64,000 nt of DNA from NCBI RefSeq assembly GCF_040530035.1, contig NZ_JBEWCD010000002.1, positions 1,674,001 through 1,738,000 on the forward strand, read 5' to 3'. This DNA is from Roseibium sp. HPY-6 (GTDB taxonomy: Bacteria > Pseudomonadota > Alphaproteobacteria > Rhizobiales > Stappiaceae). Within the stretch, counting starts at the first letter, position 1; each line of letters opens with the position of its first letter. The notes beneath the pieces were generated by a model. That model was not told the origin of the DNA, did not search any database, and saw only the letters and a program-made list of their open reading frames with translations. Position numbers and translations under genes: made by a program. Positions 27,030 to 36,555 of this stretch are shown here, piece by piece.

Positions 27030-28724
27030 ATGTCTTTTGAAAAGATCTTTGCCGAATACGTAGGATGGTCTTTGACTATTGCCAGTATATTCTCTGTTAT
27101 CACTTATTCGACCATTTCATATATTCGGCAAGAGCGCAGAGATGATTTGGGGCTTTGGATGGTTGGCGCTGTCAAGCATTCTGACTGGCGTAAACAATTT
27201 TATGCTTTGTTTTGTGCAGCGTTTGGAAAACACCACTTGTCACTCCGTTGTTTTCTGAGTTCCTCATTTGTCTCAGTTTTTGGGGCAGCGTTAATTTACT
27301 TCTTTCTTCACTCGTACGGCGTTCTTTCTGGGCGAATGTCAATGGAGATTTCGTTTTGGCGGTTTATGATAATAGTTGCTGCGATCAACATAATTGCCGA
27401 TTACATCTCTTTGGCAGAATCGAGATATTGTATAATGTACATGCCAAAAACGCCTCTAGGTCAGTTTTTTGTTATCGTTGGTGACTTTTTATTATCAGCA
27501 TTGATAGTAATAACTGTGATTTGGGTTTTTCGAAACACCCCTGTGCGTGAACTTGAGTTTGTTACTTGGCAAGGCGCTATTAATTTCTTGGAGGGAAATG
27601 GTTTTTGGTACAACCTCCAGAAATCTATGCGAGAGCACGTATATGTTTCTTGGTGGGACATCTTTTTTGAAGCGTTTGGATTTTATTCCTATTTTTCCAT
27701 TGTTTTTGTAACAACATTTTTCACTAGTGTTTGGATTTGGCTCTTTGTCTCGACTTCTTCAGTTGTGAGCATGTTCTCCAACAAATTTATTTATTGGTTA
27801 TTTGATCCTGATGAGAGACCTGGTAGGTTTCTTTCAACTTTTGTATTTGCTTTATCGCTTCTTTTACTGTGGCCGGTCCAATGGCTTGCACAAGGCGTAG
27901 TAGGTGAAATACGCCGTTGGGATCAGGCGCTTTGTCAAGCTGCGCCTTCTTCTGCCTGTATTCGCGCTGCGGTTTTAGCGCAGGAAGTAGGAGAGCAAAA
28001 TAGTTTCTTGTCTCTAGCCTGTGGACCAGGTGTCGACTACAGCGCGATTAGGCTCGAGCCAGCGGCGATCAACAGAGTTGACGTTTGCTATTCGATTGCC
28101 AGTCAGTTCGGAAGAGCCGGACTCTATAGGCAGCAAGAGACGATACTTCGAACAATTTACGATTTAGCACCAGGACAAGAACGAATAGCTAACGACCTTG
28201 CGTGGCGACTTCTTTGGGATAAACCTACGACGGGTGACATACGACTTGCAAATAGTGCTTTACAACCTTTTCTTGATTCCAATAATAATGGTACGATGGA
28301 TACGGTTGCATTACTATACTACAGGCAAGGAAAATTTGAAAAAGCGTTAAAGAAGCAAAGAGAATTACTTCAAAAAGTTGAACGCAAAAATTGGAGCGAG
28401 TCCGTAAGAGAATACAAGACTCGGGAGGCACTCTATTCTCTCTATGCAGAAGGCGTCGAGAGCGCGAGTGACTTGTATAGGATCATTATTCAAAAAATGG
28501 AATCACTGCACTTTTTAGAAAAAATTAGTATTGCAAGAGCGCTGCGAGTGCACAAGGTTTGTGAACTTTATGACGAAACCGTTGTGGAAATAAAGAACGA
28601 ATACAGGAAAATAATCGAAGATCCCGATAAGTATTACTATATTGATAAAAGGATTTTTGAGCCATTATTTGAGACGTCGCTCAACAATGAGCTATCTCTA
28701 AAATGCAATAAAAATACAAATTAA
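27030..28724 (+). CDS. Large membrane protein with cytoplasmic or periplasmic helical-repeat domain
   Basis: A 564-residue protein, very AT-rich. The first 300 residues hold about six hydrophobic helices (around 10-32, 78-98, 108-128, 145-168, 220-252 and 280-302). The C-terminal 260 residues are helical with TPR-like pairs (YRQQETILRTIYDLAPGQERIANDLAWRL, YYRQGKFEKALKKQRELL in part). AAGGTAATCAG precedes the ATG. No enzyme motif is visible. It follows the restriction gene by 78 bases in the same direction, so it may be co-transcribed, and could be another defence or envelope gene. The function is unknown. Confidence 0.75.
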   Translation: MSFEKIFAEYVGWSLTIASIFSVITYSTISYIRQERRDDLGLWMVGAVKHSDWRKQFYALFCAAFGKHHLSLRCFLSSSFVSVFGAALIYFFLHSYGVLSGRMSMEISFWRFMIIVAAINIIADYISLAESRYCIMYMPKTPLGQFFVIVGDFLLSALIVITVIWVFRNTPVRELEFVTWQGAINFLEGNGFWYNLQKSMREHVYVSWWDIFFEAFGFYSYFSIVFVTTFFTSVWIWLFVSTSSVVSMFSNKFIYWLFDPDERPGRFLSTFVFALSLLLLWPVQWLAQGVVGEIRRWDQALCQAAPSSACIRAAVLAQEVGEQNSFLSLACGPGVDYSAIRLEPAAINRVDVCYSIASQFGRAGLYRQQETILRTIYDLAPGQERIANDLAWRLLWDKPTTGDIRLANSALQPFLDSNNNGTMDTVALLYYRQGKFEKALKKQRELLQKVERKNWSESVREYKTREALYSLYAEGVESASDLYRIIIQKMESLHFLEKISIARALRVHKVCELYDETVVEIKNEYRKIIEDPDKYYYIDKRIFEPLFETSLNNELSLKCNKNTN

Positions 28725-29227
28725 ATTTAATTCATAGTTTCAAATCAAAACGGATGACTTGATTTTTGTCAGTAACCGCGACGTGGTCATCTTCACAAGT
28801 CGATGCCGTTGAGCGGTGAGCGTCCATCCGTTGCTTGCGCCAAACTCCGTCAAATTCTCGCATAGTTCAGTTTCTGTCGCATTTGACCGATGATAGGAAA
28901 GACACGATAGAAGTATAAAAATTCAGTGGGCGCACAGGAAATCTGTGCTCGGAACCCCAAGTCCAGCTTGTTTCAAAACCTGAGAATTTAAGAAGGGCTT
29001 CGAAACATAAGCGCTGCCAACGCCAGTAAAGCTGGCGGGCAGAGCTAACATTCCGGTCCCTTTTAAATCCGCAGAACTTGAACGAACGCCCTTGAAGGTC
29101 GGCATCGAAATTCGATGCCGGCTTTTTTGTTTTTCATGATTTGGGGCGCTCGCCGCTTGGCAAGGGTTCAAGCGACAGGGGGAAGAGGTTTCTCCGATGT
29201 CGAAACCCTGAAAAGTGAGTGTTCCCT
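28725..29227. other. Intergenic region between cargo and transfer blocks
   Basis: About 500 bases with no supported gene. A terminator-like hairpin lies at 29101-29130. The rest shows no clear repeat or promoter. A small frame on the minus strand (28923-29171) has no ribosome binding site and overlaps the hairpin. Confidence 0.45.
29101..29133 (+). terminator. Terminator-like hairpin
   Basis: GGCATCGAA (29101-29109) and TTCGATGCC (29111-29119) form a near-perfect palindrome, followed by a T-rich tract from 29122. It could terminate the cargo transcript before the J-domain gene. Confidence 0.6.
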
Positions 29228-29722
29228 ATGAATATCTATGATGCATCCAAAATTCTTGGCCTTTCCGGTGATGTCACCCCCGACCAATTCAAAGCTGCCT
29301 ATCGTGCAGCGTGCCGCACGTACCATCCTGACATTAACTCCGCAGGTGAAGAGATGATGAAAGTCATCAATACAGCCTATGACGCTCTCAAGAACTTTTC
29401 AGGGACAATTAAAGACGAACAATCCAATTATGGGGAACTGTTCAACAATGCGCTGAAAGCCGTTTTACCTATCCACGGGGTAATTGTTGAAGTATGCGGA
29501 GCCTGGATTTGGATTACTGGTGATACGCGCACCCATAAGGAAACCTTGAAAAAATCCGGCTTCAAATGGTCGAAAAACAAAAAGGCTTGGTATTTCCGCC
29601 CCGAACAGTTCCGAAGCTTTTCACGCGGCAATGCGACACTGGAAGAAATCCGAGAAAAATACGGCTCAAAACGCCCTCAAGGACCGGGTTTCACAAGGCT
29701 TGGGGGCACAAATCATGCTTGA
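29228..29722 (+). CDS. J-domain (DnaJ-like) protein of the transfer block
   Basis: A 164-residue protein. The N-terminal J domain has the HPD tripeptide in YRAACRTYHPDINSAGEEMMKVINTAYDAL, which would stimulate a DnaK partner. The C-terminal part (WITGDTRTHKETLKKSGFKWSKNKKAWYFRPE) is a small module common on plasmid-borne J proteins. Residues after it are basic and probably disordered. It overlaps the next gene by 8 bases. The partner process is not known, but such genes frequently accompany conjugation genes. Confidence 0.8.
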   Translation: MNIYDASKILGLSGDVTPDQFKAAYRAACRTYHPDINSAGEEMMKVINTAYDALKNFSGTIKDEQSNYGELFNNALKAVLPIHGVIVEVCGAWIWITGDTRTHKETLKKSGFKWSKNKKAWYFRPEQFRSFSRGNATLEEIREKYGSKRPQGPGFTRLGGTNHA

Positions 29723-30287
29723 GTATCAAGCCCGTATCGAACAAGCTGCGCTCTATTTGTGCGTGCCTTGGAAACTCAGCCGCCTTAAGGAGCAGTCTTG
29801 TATCGAACGCTATGAAATCATAGACGGTTCAGGGCGCGGCTTGTCTATTGTCAGAGATTGGAACAAGCCTCGCTTCAAGGTCATTGGTCAATTTCCTGAC
29901 AGGCTGACCAGCCGTTACCACCGCGCCTGTAAATCAATTGGTTTCAATCCAGAGCGCCCCGCCAAAGACATCGCCGTCGATATCAAGCGGCGGTTTCTTC
30001 CGACATACCTCGAAAGATTTGAGCAGTCCAAACAAGCCAAGAGTGAGGAATGTGCGTCCGATTCTGAACTCAAGATCATTGCTGATGCAATCATGAAGGT
30101 GACAGGCGGTCATGAAAGCGGTCATCATTGCTGCACAAGCCGCCGAATGGTTCATTTTTTAGGCGGCAGCGCGGAAGTAACAGCGGGTCAATGCATCAAC
30201 CTGACACTCCATTCATTAAGTGCTGAACAAGGTATCAGCATTTTGGCGGCATTGTTTCTCAGCCCTGCTCAGGTGGACGAGTGTTGA
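29715..30287 (+). CDS. Hypothetical protein overlapping the J-domain gene
   Basis: About 190 residues from the ATG at 29715, which overlaps the J-protein stop in another frame. It has a mixed N-terminal region (YEIIDGSGRGLSIVRDWNKPRFKVIGQFP), a helical middle part, and a Gly/His/Cys-rich segment GGHESGHHCCTSRR. No membrane segment or named domain is recognised. The overlap implies coupled translation with the J protein. Confidence 0.65.
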   Translation: MLEYQARIEQAALYLCVPWKLSRLKEQSCIERYEIIDGSGRGLSIVRDWNKPRFKVIGQFPDRLTSRYHRACKSIGFNPERPAKDIAVDIKRRFLPTYLERFEQSKQAKSEECASDSELKIIADAIMKVTGGHESGHHCCTSRRMVHFLGGSAEVTAGQCINLTLHSLSAEQGISILAALFLSPAQVDEC

Positions 30288-30411
30288 AGCAGAAAGTTAC
30301 ATCCTCGGGTAAATTCTAGGCATGCCTGAATTGTAGTGCACCAGTTGGACAATTTTAGCTGCAAACTCGGTTTAATTTTGTTAACAACTTTTTACACTGA
30401 TAAGTTCATGA

Positions 30412-32340
30412 GTGCGGGTTGGAGCAATCGTGGCGTTTATTCTTTGGGCTGTCACTCTGATAGCTGCTATTACATTTTTGAGAACCATCGGGATTGTTAT
30501 CGCTCGCAAATATGGCGTTTGGAATCCTGATTATTTTCACCGTCTTATTTGGTTCCCGTGGCGGCAACTGTTGCAAGGTTGGGTGCGCTTTACCGAATGG
30601 CAGGAAGAAGTTTTTCGGACTGGCAGCGGTGCGACGGCTGGCTTTGCGGGTTTTTTGGCTCGCGTAACCTTCGTCTTCAAACCCGACTATGCGCTCCTAG
30701 GCCGTTTGCGTTTTCTCGGCTTCAATTTGCTGCAACCATTGGGGTTTAAGGCCGAACGCCATCTTGCGATGATTGCCGGAACAGGCGCAGGCAAAACCAC
30801 CTTTCTCATAACAATACTCGGCCTTCACAAAGGCAATGCATTTGTTATTGATCCCAAAGGACAGATCACAAAAGTTATTGCCAACCGACGAGGATTAGGC
30901 GGAAACGGCATTCGTGGACTGGGAAAGCAAGTTGCGGTGCTTGACCCATACAACACAGTCCCAAACCATAAAACGGCATCATGGAATGCCCTTGATGAGC
31001 TAATGCGCGTAGAGAGGCGCGAGGGTAAACACGCAGTCGTCAAATACTCTATGAAAATGGCTGAAGCCATTGTGCCGATGGAAGGTTCAAAGCCATATTT
31101 CCCGCAGACTGCCCGTCAATTTTTACAGTCATTGATACTACATGTTTACACCACAGAACCGCCCATAAAGCGCAATCTTGTCCGTGTTCGGGAATTGGCT
31201 ACGCGCGGCTATCACGAACACATTGATCCCAATAAAGCCGATCCTTTCGCTTTTTTGGTACACCAAATGCAGCAAAATAACGCCTATGACGGGACGATTT
31301 CCAATGCTGCTGCTACGCTCGCGGGAACTGGTAAGTCCTTGGGGGACGTTCTCTCCACAATGCGTGCGGCCCTAAAATTTTTGGATATTCCAGAAGTGAG
31401 GGATATATCGCGCCATTCAGATTTTTCGCTTGAAGATTTGAAGCTCGGTGACCTGAACCTCTTTGTCTGCGCTCCAACAAATGCAATCCGTGAAGAACTG
31501 TCAAACTGGTTCAGACTTCTGACCGTCACAAGCCTTGATCTCTTTGAAAAGATACCAGGCAATCTCGAACATGCTTGTCTGTTCGCTGTCGATGAAATGC
31601 CAAGCCTTGGCTATATCGAAGCCATAGAAACATCGGCACCAGTCATGCGTTCATATGGTGTCCGGTTGCTCGCAATTTCGCAGGATTTGGAAAAAATGCA
31701 AAAGGCTTACCCGCAAGGCTGGAAAGGCTTCATCGGCAATGCAGACGCTGTTTACTGGATGGCGACAAATGAAAATGACACAGCGACCTATCTCGCGAAC
31801 AAAATCGGTGAAAAAACACGAACTGAGAAATCCGGCTGGATTCCGTTTTTCAAAAAGAAAGTCGGCACCAAAACCGAGAATGTTCTGACACCCGACCAAG
31901 TTCGGCGTTTTCTTGATCCTCGTAAGCAAATGATGATTGTAACTCGATTTGGCAAACGGGCTTTGCGCGTAGGAACTATGCCATACTATCGAGAGTTGCC
32001 AGTTGCTTTCTACGAACATGACACAGACCACAGAGAAACTTCTGGTCGGGCAGCCACACGCTCTAGGCTGATCGCGTATTCATCCTCTCGGTCTAAGAAG
32101 CAACATAAAGGCGCGGTACCGCATGCTCCTCAACAAAAGGGACATCAATCGAATACAGCACAAGCCACCTCTATTGCCTACAATGACGCCCTGAACATTT
32201 TCGGCCTCGTTGAGCCTTTCACTATTTTCGAATTAGACAAGCGTAAAGCGATGCTGATGAGCACCGCGAAATCAAGCAATGCTGGAAGCCATCACATTAG
32301 TGATGCTTACGACTTACTGAAGTCAAAAGCCACAACCTAG
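30412..32340 (+). CDS. VirD4/TraG-type coupling protein (T4CP)
   Basis: A 642-residue ATPase that would deliver the relaxase-DNA complex to a mating channel. A transmembrane helix lies at about 6-30. Walker A GTGAGKTT is at 123-130, with VIDPKGQ just after; Walker B-like ACLFAVDEMPSLG lies at about 385-397, then LAISQDLEKMQKAYP typical of the TraG/TraD group. A low-complexity basic tail follows from about 535. The start is a GTG at 30412; an ATG four bases upstream is in another frame. It is the only type IV secretion component seen, so the element needs a helper channel. Confidence 0.9.
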   Translation: MRVGAIVAFILWAVTLIAAITFLRTIGIVIARKYGVWNPDYFHRLIWFPWRQLLQGWVRFTEWQEEVFRTGSGATAGFAGFLARVTFVFKPDYALLGRLRFLGFNLLQPLGFKAERHLAMIAGTGAGKTTFLITILGLHKGNAFVIDPKGQITKVIANRRGLGGNGIRGLGKQVAVLDPYNTVPNHKTASWNALDELMRVERREGKHAVVKYSMKMAEAIVPMEGSKPYFPQTARQFLQSLILHVYTTEPPIKRNLVRVRELATRGYHEHIDPNKADPFAFLVHQMQQNNAYDGTISNAAATLAGTGKSLGDVLSTMRAALKFLDIPEVRDISRHSDFSLEDLKLGDLNLFVCAPTNAIREELSNWFRLLTVTSLDLFEKIPGNLEHACLFAVDEMPSLGYIEAIETSAPVMRSYGVRLLAISQDLEKMQKAYPQGWKGFIGNADAVYWMATNENDTATYLANKIGEKTRTEKSGWIPFFKKKVGTKTENVLTPDQVRRFLDPRKQMMIVTRFGKRALRVGTMPYYRELPVAFYEHDTDHRETSGRAATRSRLIAYSSSRSKKQHKGAVPHAPQQKGHQSNTAQATSIAYNDALNIFGLVEPFTIFELDKRKAMLMSTAKSSNAGSHHISDAYDLLKSKATT

Positions 32341-32363
32341 TCTAGTCTGGAGCACCAAAAAGA

Positions 32364-33050
32364 ATGACTGATACTAACCCGTTTGCCCTCGCTCCTCTGA
32401 GAGATCCAGAGGAACCACGTTGCGCCTGTATTTTGCTGCTTGACGTTTCTTTTTCGATGAAAGGAGAGAGACTCGAGAGTCTTAACCGTGCCCTAAAGAT
32501 ATTTGCAACCGAAGTGGCTTCCGACCCATTGTCCGCAAAACGCGTTGAAGCTGCCATCGTGTCGTTCGGTAGTGACGTCAGGGTCGAGGCGGATTTTACA
32601 CAGGCACGCGATTTTAGGCCTCTTGAGCTTAAAGAGCGCGGAAACACGCAAATGGGGCAAGCGGTTCTTACCGCTACGGATATGCTCAAGGATCGGAAGG
32701 AAGTATACAAACAAAATGGAGTGGAATATTTCCGCCCATGGATTTTCCTCATTACCGATGGGGGGCCGACAGACTATGGGACGGACACATGGAATGAAGC
32801 AGTTGATCGGGTTCGAGAAGGCGAAAGCAAAAAAGCCTTTTCTTTTTTTGCCGTTGGTGTTGACGATGCTGAATTCAGGCCACTGAAAGAGTTGTGTGTT
32901 ACTCCACCATTGAAATTGAAAGGCTTGATGTTTCGCGAGTTATTCAAATGGCTCTCTGTTTCTATGGCGTCAATTTCTGGATCACAACCAGGGGACAGCG
33001 TTGTTCTTGAGGATTATTCTGCTTGGGGCGAGGCGCCGGGACGCGACTAA
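32364..33050 (+). CDS. VWA-domain protein, TerY-like
   Basis: A 228-residue von Willebrand A protein. CILLLDVSFSM gives the DxSxS metal-ion-dependent adhesion site, GNTQMG the conserved Thr, and FLITDGGPTD the conserved Asp. It is the first of three consecutive genes for VWA, PP2C phosphatase and protein kinase, the layout of TerY-P triads described with tellurite-resistance-type stress systems. It would be cytoplasmic and may be the substrate or scaffold of the kinase and phosphatase. Its stop lies five bases before the phosphatase start. Confidence 0.88.
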   Translation: MTDTNPFALAPLRDPEEPRCACILLLDVSFSMKGERLESLNRALKIFATEVASDPLSAKRVEAAIVSFGSDVRVEADFTQARDFRPLELKERGNTQMGQAVLTATDMLKDRKEVYKQNGVEYFRPWIFLITDGGPTDYGTDTWNEAVDRVREGESKKAFSFFAVGVDDAEFRPLKELCVTPPLKLKGLMFRELFKWLSVSMASISGSQPGDSVVLEDYSAWGEAPGRD

Positions 33051-33055
33051 AAGAT

Positions 33056-33904
33056 ATGACACCCAACCAAACATGGATGTGGGTTGGAGCAACTTCGACC
33101 GGCATTCGTCATTTGAAGAAGAATGAAGCATGTCAGGACAGTGCGACTGCGTTTGAAGTTCGGATATCTGATGACGACTCCGCCTTTATAGCGATTGTTT
33201 CTGATGGAGCGGGCAGTACAAAATTTGGCGGCATCGGTTCCGCGATAACCTGCAGAACATTTGCTCGGCTTGCCAAAGACTATCTCTTAAGCGGACAAAC
33301 AATCTCTTCACTTTCAGATGAGTTAGTAAAAGAGTGGGTTGAGGTTACGCGGTACCGAATTTCTAAGGCCGCAAAAACACGTGAAAGTAAAATGCGCGAG
33401 TTTGCTGCGACTCTTGTCATGGCAATCGTTGGTGAAAACGATACCTGCTTTATCCAAATTGGAGATGGCGCGTGTGTCTTTAAGACCAAATGCAATGGTC
33501 ATTTCGGTGTCCCGATAGTTCCCATGCATGGAGAATATGCTTCGAGCACCTACTTCATCACAGATATGAATACGGTGCGGTTTGAACGGGTAATTGTGAA
33601 TGAAGCGGTTCAGCAAATTGCAGTGTTAACGGATGGAATTGAAAAACTCGCCATCTTACCAGACCGCATGAGCGCAGATGAAGAATTCTTTCATTCGCTC
33701 TTCCAGCCTTTTGAAAACTTTCAGTCAAACGGAAGAAATAGGGAATTTTCAAAGTTTCTAAGGAGTTGGCTCGCTTCAGAAGCGATTTGCGAGAGAACAG
33801 ATGATGACAAATCACTCATATTGGCTCAGCGAAGCGACAGGAAACTTCGACCAGCAGTTTCTAACGTTGACTCGAAATCCTCTGAAGCAAAGCCGAAAGA
33901 TTGA
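33056..33904 (+). CDS. PP2C-type serine/threonine phosphatase
   Basis: A 282-residue metal-dependent phosphatase. Motifs: GIRHLKKNEACQDSA (PP2C entry), IVSDGAGSTKFGGIGS with the metal-binding Asp, ATLVMAIVGENDTCFIQIGDGACVF, and VLTDGIEKLA; DDKSLILA closes the domain with the last metal ligand Asp. It should remove phosphate from kinase substrates. The last 25 residues or so lie beyond the usual domain end and overlap the kinase gene by 104 bases in another frame. The ATG at 33056 replaces an unsupported upstream frame extension. Confidence 0.88.
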   Translation: MTPNQTWMWVGATSTGIRHLKKNEACQDSATAFEVRISDDDSAFIAIVSDGAGSTKFGGIGSAITCRTFARLAKDYLLSGQTISSLSDELVKEWVEVTRYRISKAAKTRESKMREFAATLVMAIVGENDTCFIQIGDGACVFKTKCNGHFGVPIVPMHGEYASSTYFITDMNTVRFERVIVNEAVQQIAVLTDGIEKLAILPDRMSADEEFFHSLFQPFENFQSNGRNREFSKFLRSWLASEAICERTDDDKSLILAQRSDRKLRPAVSNVDSKSSEAKPKD

Positions 33905-36539
33905 CATAGGAAGTCAGGTCGGCACCAAAGGAGGAGAGGGGGCCGCCTTTCAAATTATCGGCGACCCCCAGACGCTTGTTAAGATTTATCACTCTGGCAA
34001 AGCAGCGGATCGGCACGAAAAAGTCGCTGCGATGGTTGCATCTGGGCTTCACTCAAAACTGAGTTTCGCGGCAATGCCACAGCAACTGGTTGTCGACGAT
34101 AATGGCCAGTTCGCCGGGTTTACGATGCAACGCGTGCAGCAAGCATTTCCAATCCACCAGCTCTACAATCGTGATAATCGCGTCCAGTATTTCCCCGACG
34201 CCGACTATCGGTTCATGGTTCGGGCCGCGCACAATCTAGCACAAGCTTTTATGCATCTTCACTACGAAAACCTCATGGTCGGTGATGTGAATGAAAGCGG
34301 TATTTTTTATTCAACCGGCGGCTGGGTGAAGCTGATTGACTGCGACTCTTTCCAAGCAGAACTTGGCAACAAGTCTTACCCTTGTCTTGTCAAAGTTCCC
34401 CAGTACACACCCGCCGAACTCCATGGGGTGCAGCTTTCCAAAATAAAGCGCACACCCAATCACGACAACTTTGCTCTAGCGGTGATGATATTCAGGTTGC
34501 TCATGCTTGGGCAGCATCCATTTACAGCTCAGTACAAAGGGACTGGTGATGCCCCAACAGTCGGCTCCCGAATAAAAAACTTCGAGTATGTTTACGAGAG
34601 AAACCTCAAAGGAAAGAACTACGCGCCCCCACCGCATGCACTGGACATCAATACCCTTCCTGACCCGATTATTTCCGCATTCGAAACAGCATTTGGTGGT
34701 CAGGGGCCAAACGGTAGACCAACTGCAGCAGATTGGTCCGCAATGCTGCAAAGTTTTGATCACGACCTAGTGGGTTGCACGATCAATCCTTCTCATCAGT
34801 ATCTTTCGATTTTTTCGACATGTCCGCTTTGTGGGCTTGAGAATAAGCTGAGTACCCAATTTTTTGCGCCTCAGTCTGCCTATAACCATCAGCCCCGTCA
34901 CGCTCAGCAACCTCAACCCCATCCAAATCCAGGATCATACGCAACACAAATTCCAAATTCTCAGAGTAACACCGGGCGGCGAGGAGTTCTTGCACGATTG
35001 TTCGGAACCGCCATGGCAGGAATTGCGGTTGTTGCAGTTGGCGGATATCTGCTTCTCCAGTTCGATAAGTTTTCAAGCAGCGAAACTGCCTCATCATCCA
35101 CACCGCAGGCTAGTACTGGTCCGAAAGCAAAAACAACGGTGGAATCTAAGACCACAGAACCAAAGCGAAAAACACCTGAACAAATCGAATTGGATAGGAT
35201 TAGAACTGAAAACCAACGGCTCGAAGAAGCGAGATTAGAACGAACAAAACAATTAAATGAGACATGGCATCATGTGAGGTTGGCACGTGGGAAATCCCGA
35301 AAAATAGGAAACGTGACGGCCAGAGAATTTTTCTCGAACGCGAGAACAAGAATGTCTGTCACCAATCAAGGCGAAATGCTGTTCTGCTCAGACGCATACG
35401 AATACCAAGCTGAAGATGAAAACGGCTTGTATACAAGCCAAGCAGTTAGCCTCTCTTTGTCTAAGTATCGAGAGGACGGAACCTTTGCTTGGGAGATGGA
35501 ATTTCCCGACTTGAAAGGTTTGATTTATAGCTGTTCGAAACTAAATACTTATTTATATTTAATAAACATTACTGCGCCCGGTGGGCTGCAGCAAAGCTAT
35601 ATTTACAATTACAGGAACGGGGAGGCGGTTAAGCTTGAGGGAAATTTGCGGCGGTTAAATTATATTTTGGACAAAAACGCAAAAAAAATAGTGAGTTCAG
35701 GACTGCACGTAGACAGCAAAAGAATAGAAATTTCAGAAGGACTTTCGAAAAATGTCGGTACAGCGTACGGCGTTATTCTGCAAGAACACGACGTCGATAC
35801 TGGAAAAATACTGTCTAGTAAAAAAACGGTGGTGTGGCGGCGACCTCAGGATGGAAAAGGTTCTCCATATATCGAGTCCAAGCAGCTCCAAAATGGGAAA
35901 TTTGTAGCAATTGTCCCTACAAACGGCTCAAGATTTGTAGAACTTACGCAAGGATTTGGTGAGTATTCACTCATACTTTTCGATCATGACGGTAAAATAT
36001 CAGACACGATCAAATTGGTTGGTGAAAACAAAAAGAACGAAGCCATATTGCCAAGCAAAATATTCGTGAACGTCGATGGCGATGTCGAAGTTTTTGGAAC
36101 GAGATCATATGGCGATAAAGGAAACATTCTTGACCAAATGTTCTATGCAAAGGTGGACTTATCCGAGAGCATTCCTGCAGCTCGCGTAAAATATTTCGGT
36201 AAGGCTCAGAATACGCCCGGAAGCCATGAGCGTCAGGGACGACGGTTATTTCGGGTAGCGGAGAGTTTCCCAAACTATTACGTAGAAACATTTATTCCAA
36301 GCTTTCATGATGAACGCCGGAACCCAACCTCTTGGATTTTCAACCCGCTTGACTTTTCATTCAAAAGGCTTGGTTCTACGGATTTCAGCAAAGAACCGTC
36401 TACGTATTCATCCAGCCGTGGGTTCTGGGCCGTAGAACACCTTAGATATGGCTCCAATCAAATTATTCAAGTACTTAAGTTCGAAGGCAACAATGACATC
36501 AACACTACGCTGAAAGAGCATTTTTCGAAATTCAGGTAA
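33801..36539 (+). CDS. Membrane-anchored protein kinase with C-terminal sensor-like region
   Basis: A 912-residue protein. The kinase-like domain has a Gly-rich loop VGTKGGEGAA (40-49), Lys61 (TLVKIYH), the catalytic-loop equivalent GDVNESG (161-167) and the metal-binding LIDCDSF (178-184), as in the TerY-P kinases. A zinc-ribbon-like element has Cys326 and CPLC (341-344). A single TM helix lies at 398-420, then a coiled coil (about 458-490) and some 420 residues of beta-rich sequence, perhaps a propeller. The C-terminal half would lie across the membrane. The start at 33801 or 33804 overlaps the phosphatase gene by about 100 bases. This is the third gene of the VWA/PP2C/kinase triad. Confidence 0.85.
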   Translation: MMTNHSYWLSEATGNFDQQFLTLTRNPLKQSRKIDIGSQVGTKGGEGAAFQIIGDPQTLVKIYHSGKAADRHEKVAAMVASGLHSKLSFAAMPQQLVVDDNGQFAGFTMQRVQQAFPIHQLYNRDNRVQYFPDADYRFMVRAAHNLAQAFMHLHYENLMVGDVNESGIFYSTGGWVKLIDCDSFQAELGNKSYPCLVKVPQYTPAELHGVQLSKIKRTPNHDNFALAVMIFRLLMLGQHPFTAQYKGTGDAPTVGSRIKNFEYVYERNLKGKNYAPPPHALDINTLPDPIISAFETAFGGQGPNGRPTAADWSAMLQSFDHDLVGCTINPSHQYLSIFSTCPLCGLENKLSTQFFAPQSAYNHQPRHAQQPQPHPNPGSYATQIPNSQSNTGRRGVLARLFGTAMAGIAVVAVGGYLLLQFDKFSSSETASSSTPQASTGPKAKTTVESKTTEPKRKTPEQIELDRIRTENQRLEEARLERTKQLNETWHHVRLARGKSRKIGNVTAREFFSNARTRMSVTNQGEMLFCSDAYEYQAEDENGLYTSQAVSLSLSKYREDGTFAWEMEFPDLKGLIYSCSKLNTYLYLINITAPGGLQQSYIYNYRNGEAVKLEGNLRRLNYILDKNAKKIVSSGLHVDSKRIEISEGLSKNVGTAYGVILQEHDVDTGKILSSKKTVVWRRPQDGKGSPYIESKQLQNGKFVAIVPTNGSRFVELTQGFGEYSLILFDHDGKISDTIKLVGENKKNEAILPSKIFVNVDGDVEVFGTRSYGDKGNILDQMFYAKVDLSESIPAARVKYFGKAQNTPGSHERQGRRLFRVAESFPNYYVETFIPSFHDERRNPTSWIFNPLDFSFKRLGSTDFSKEPSTYSSSRGFWAVEHLRYGSNQIIQVLKFEGNNDINTTLKEHFSKFR

Positions 36540-36555
36540 TGTGTTATAATAATTT

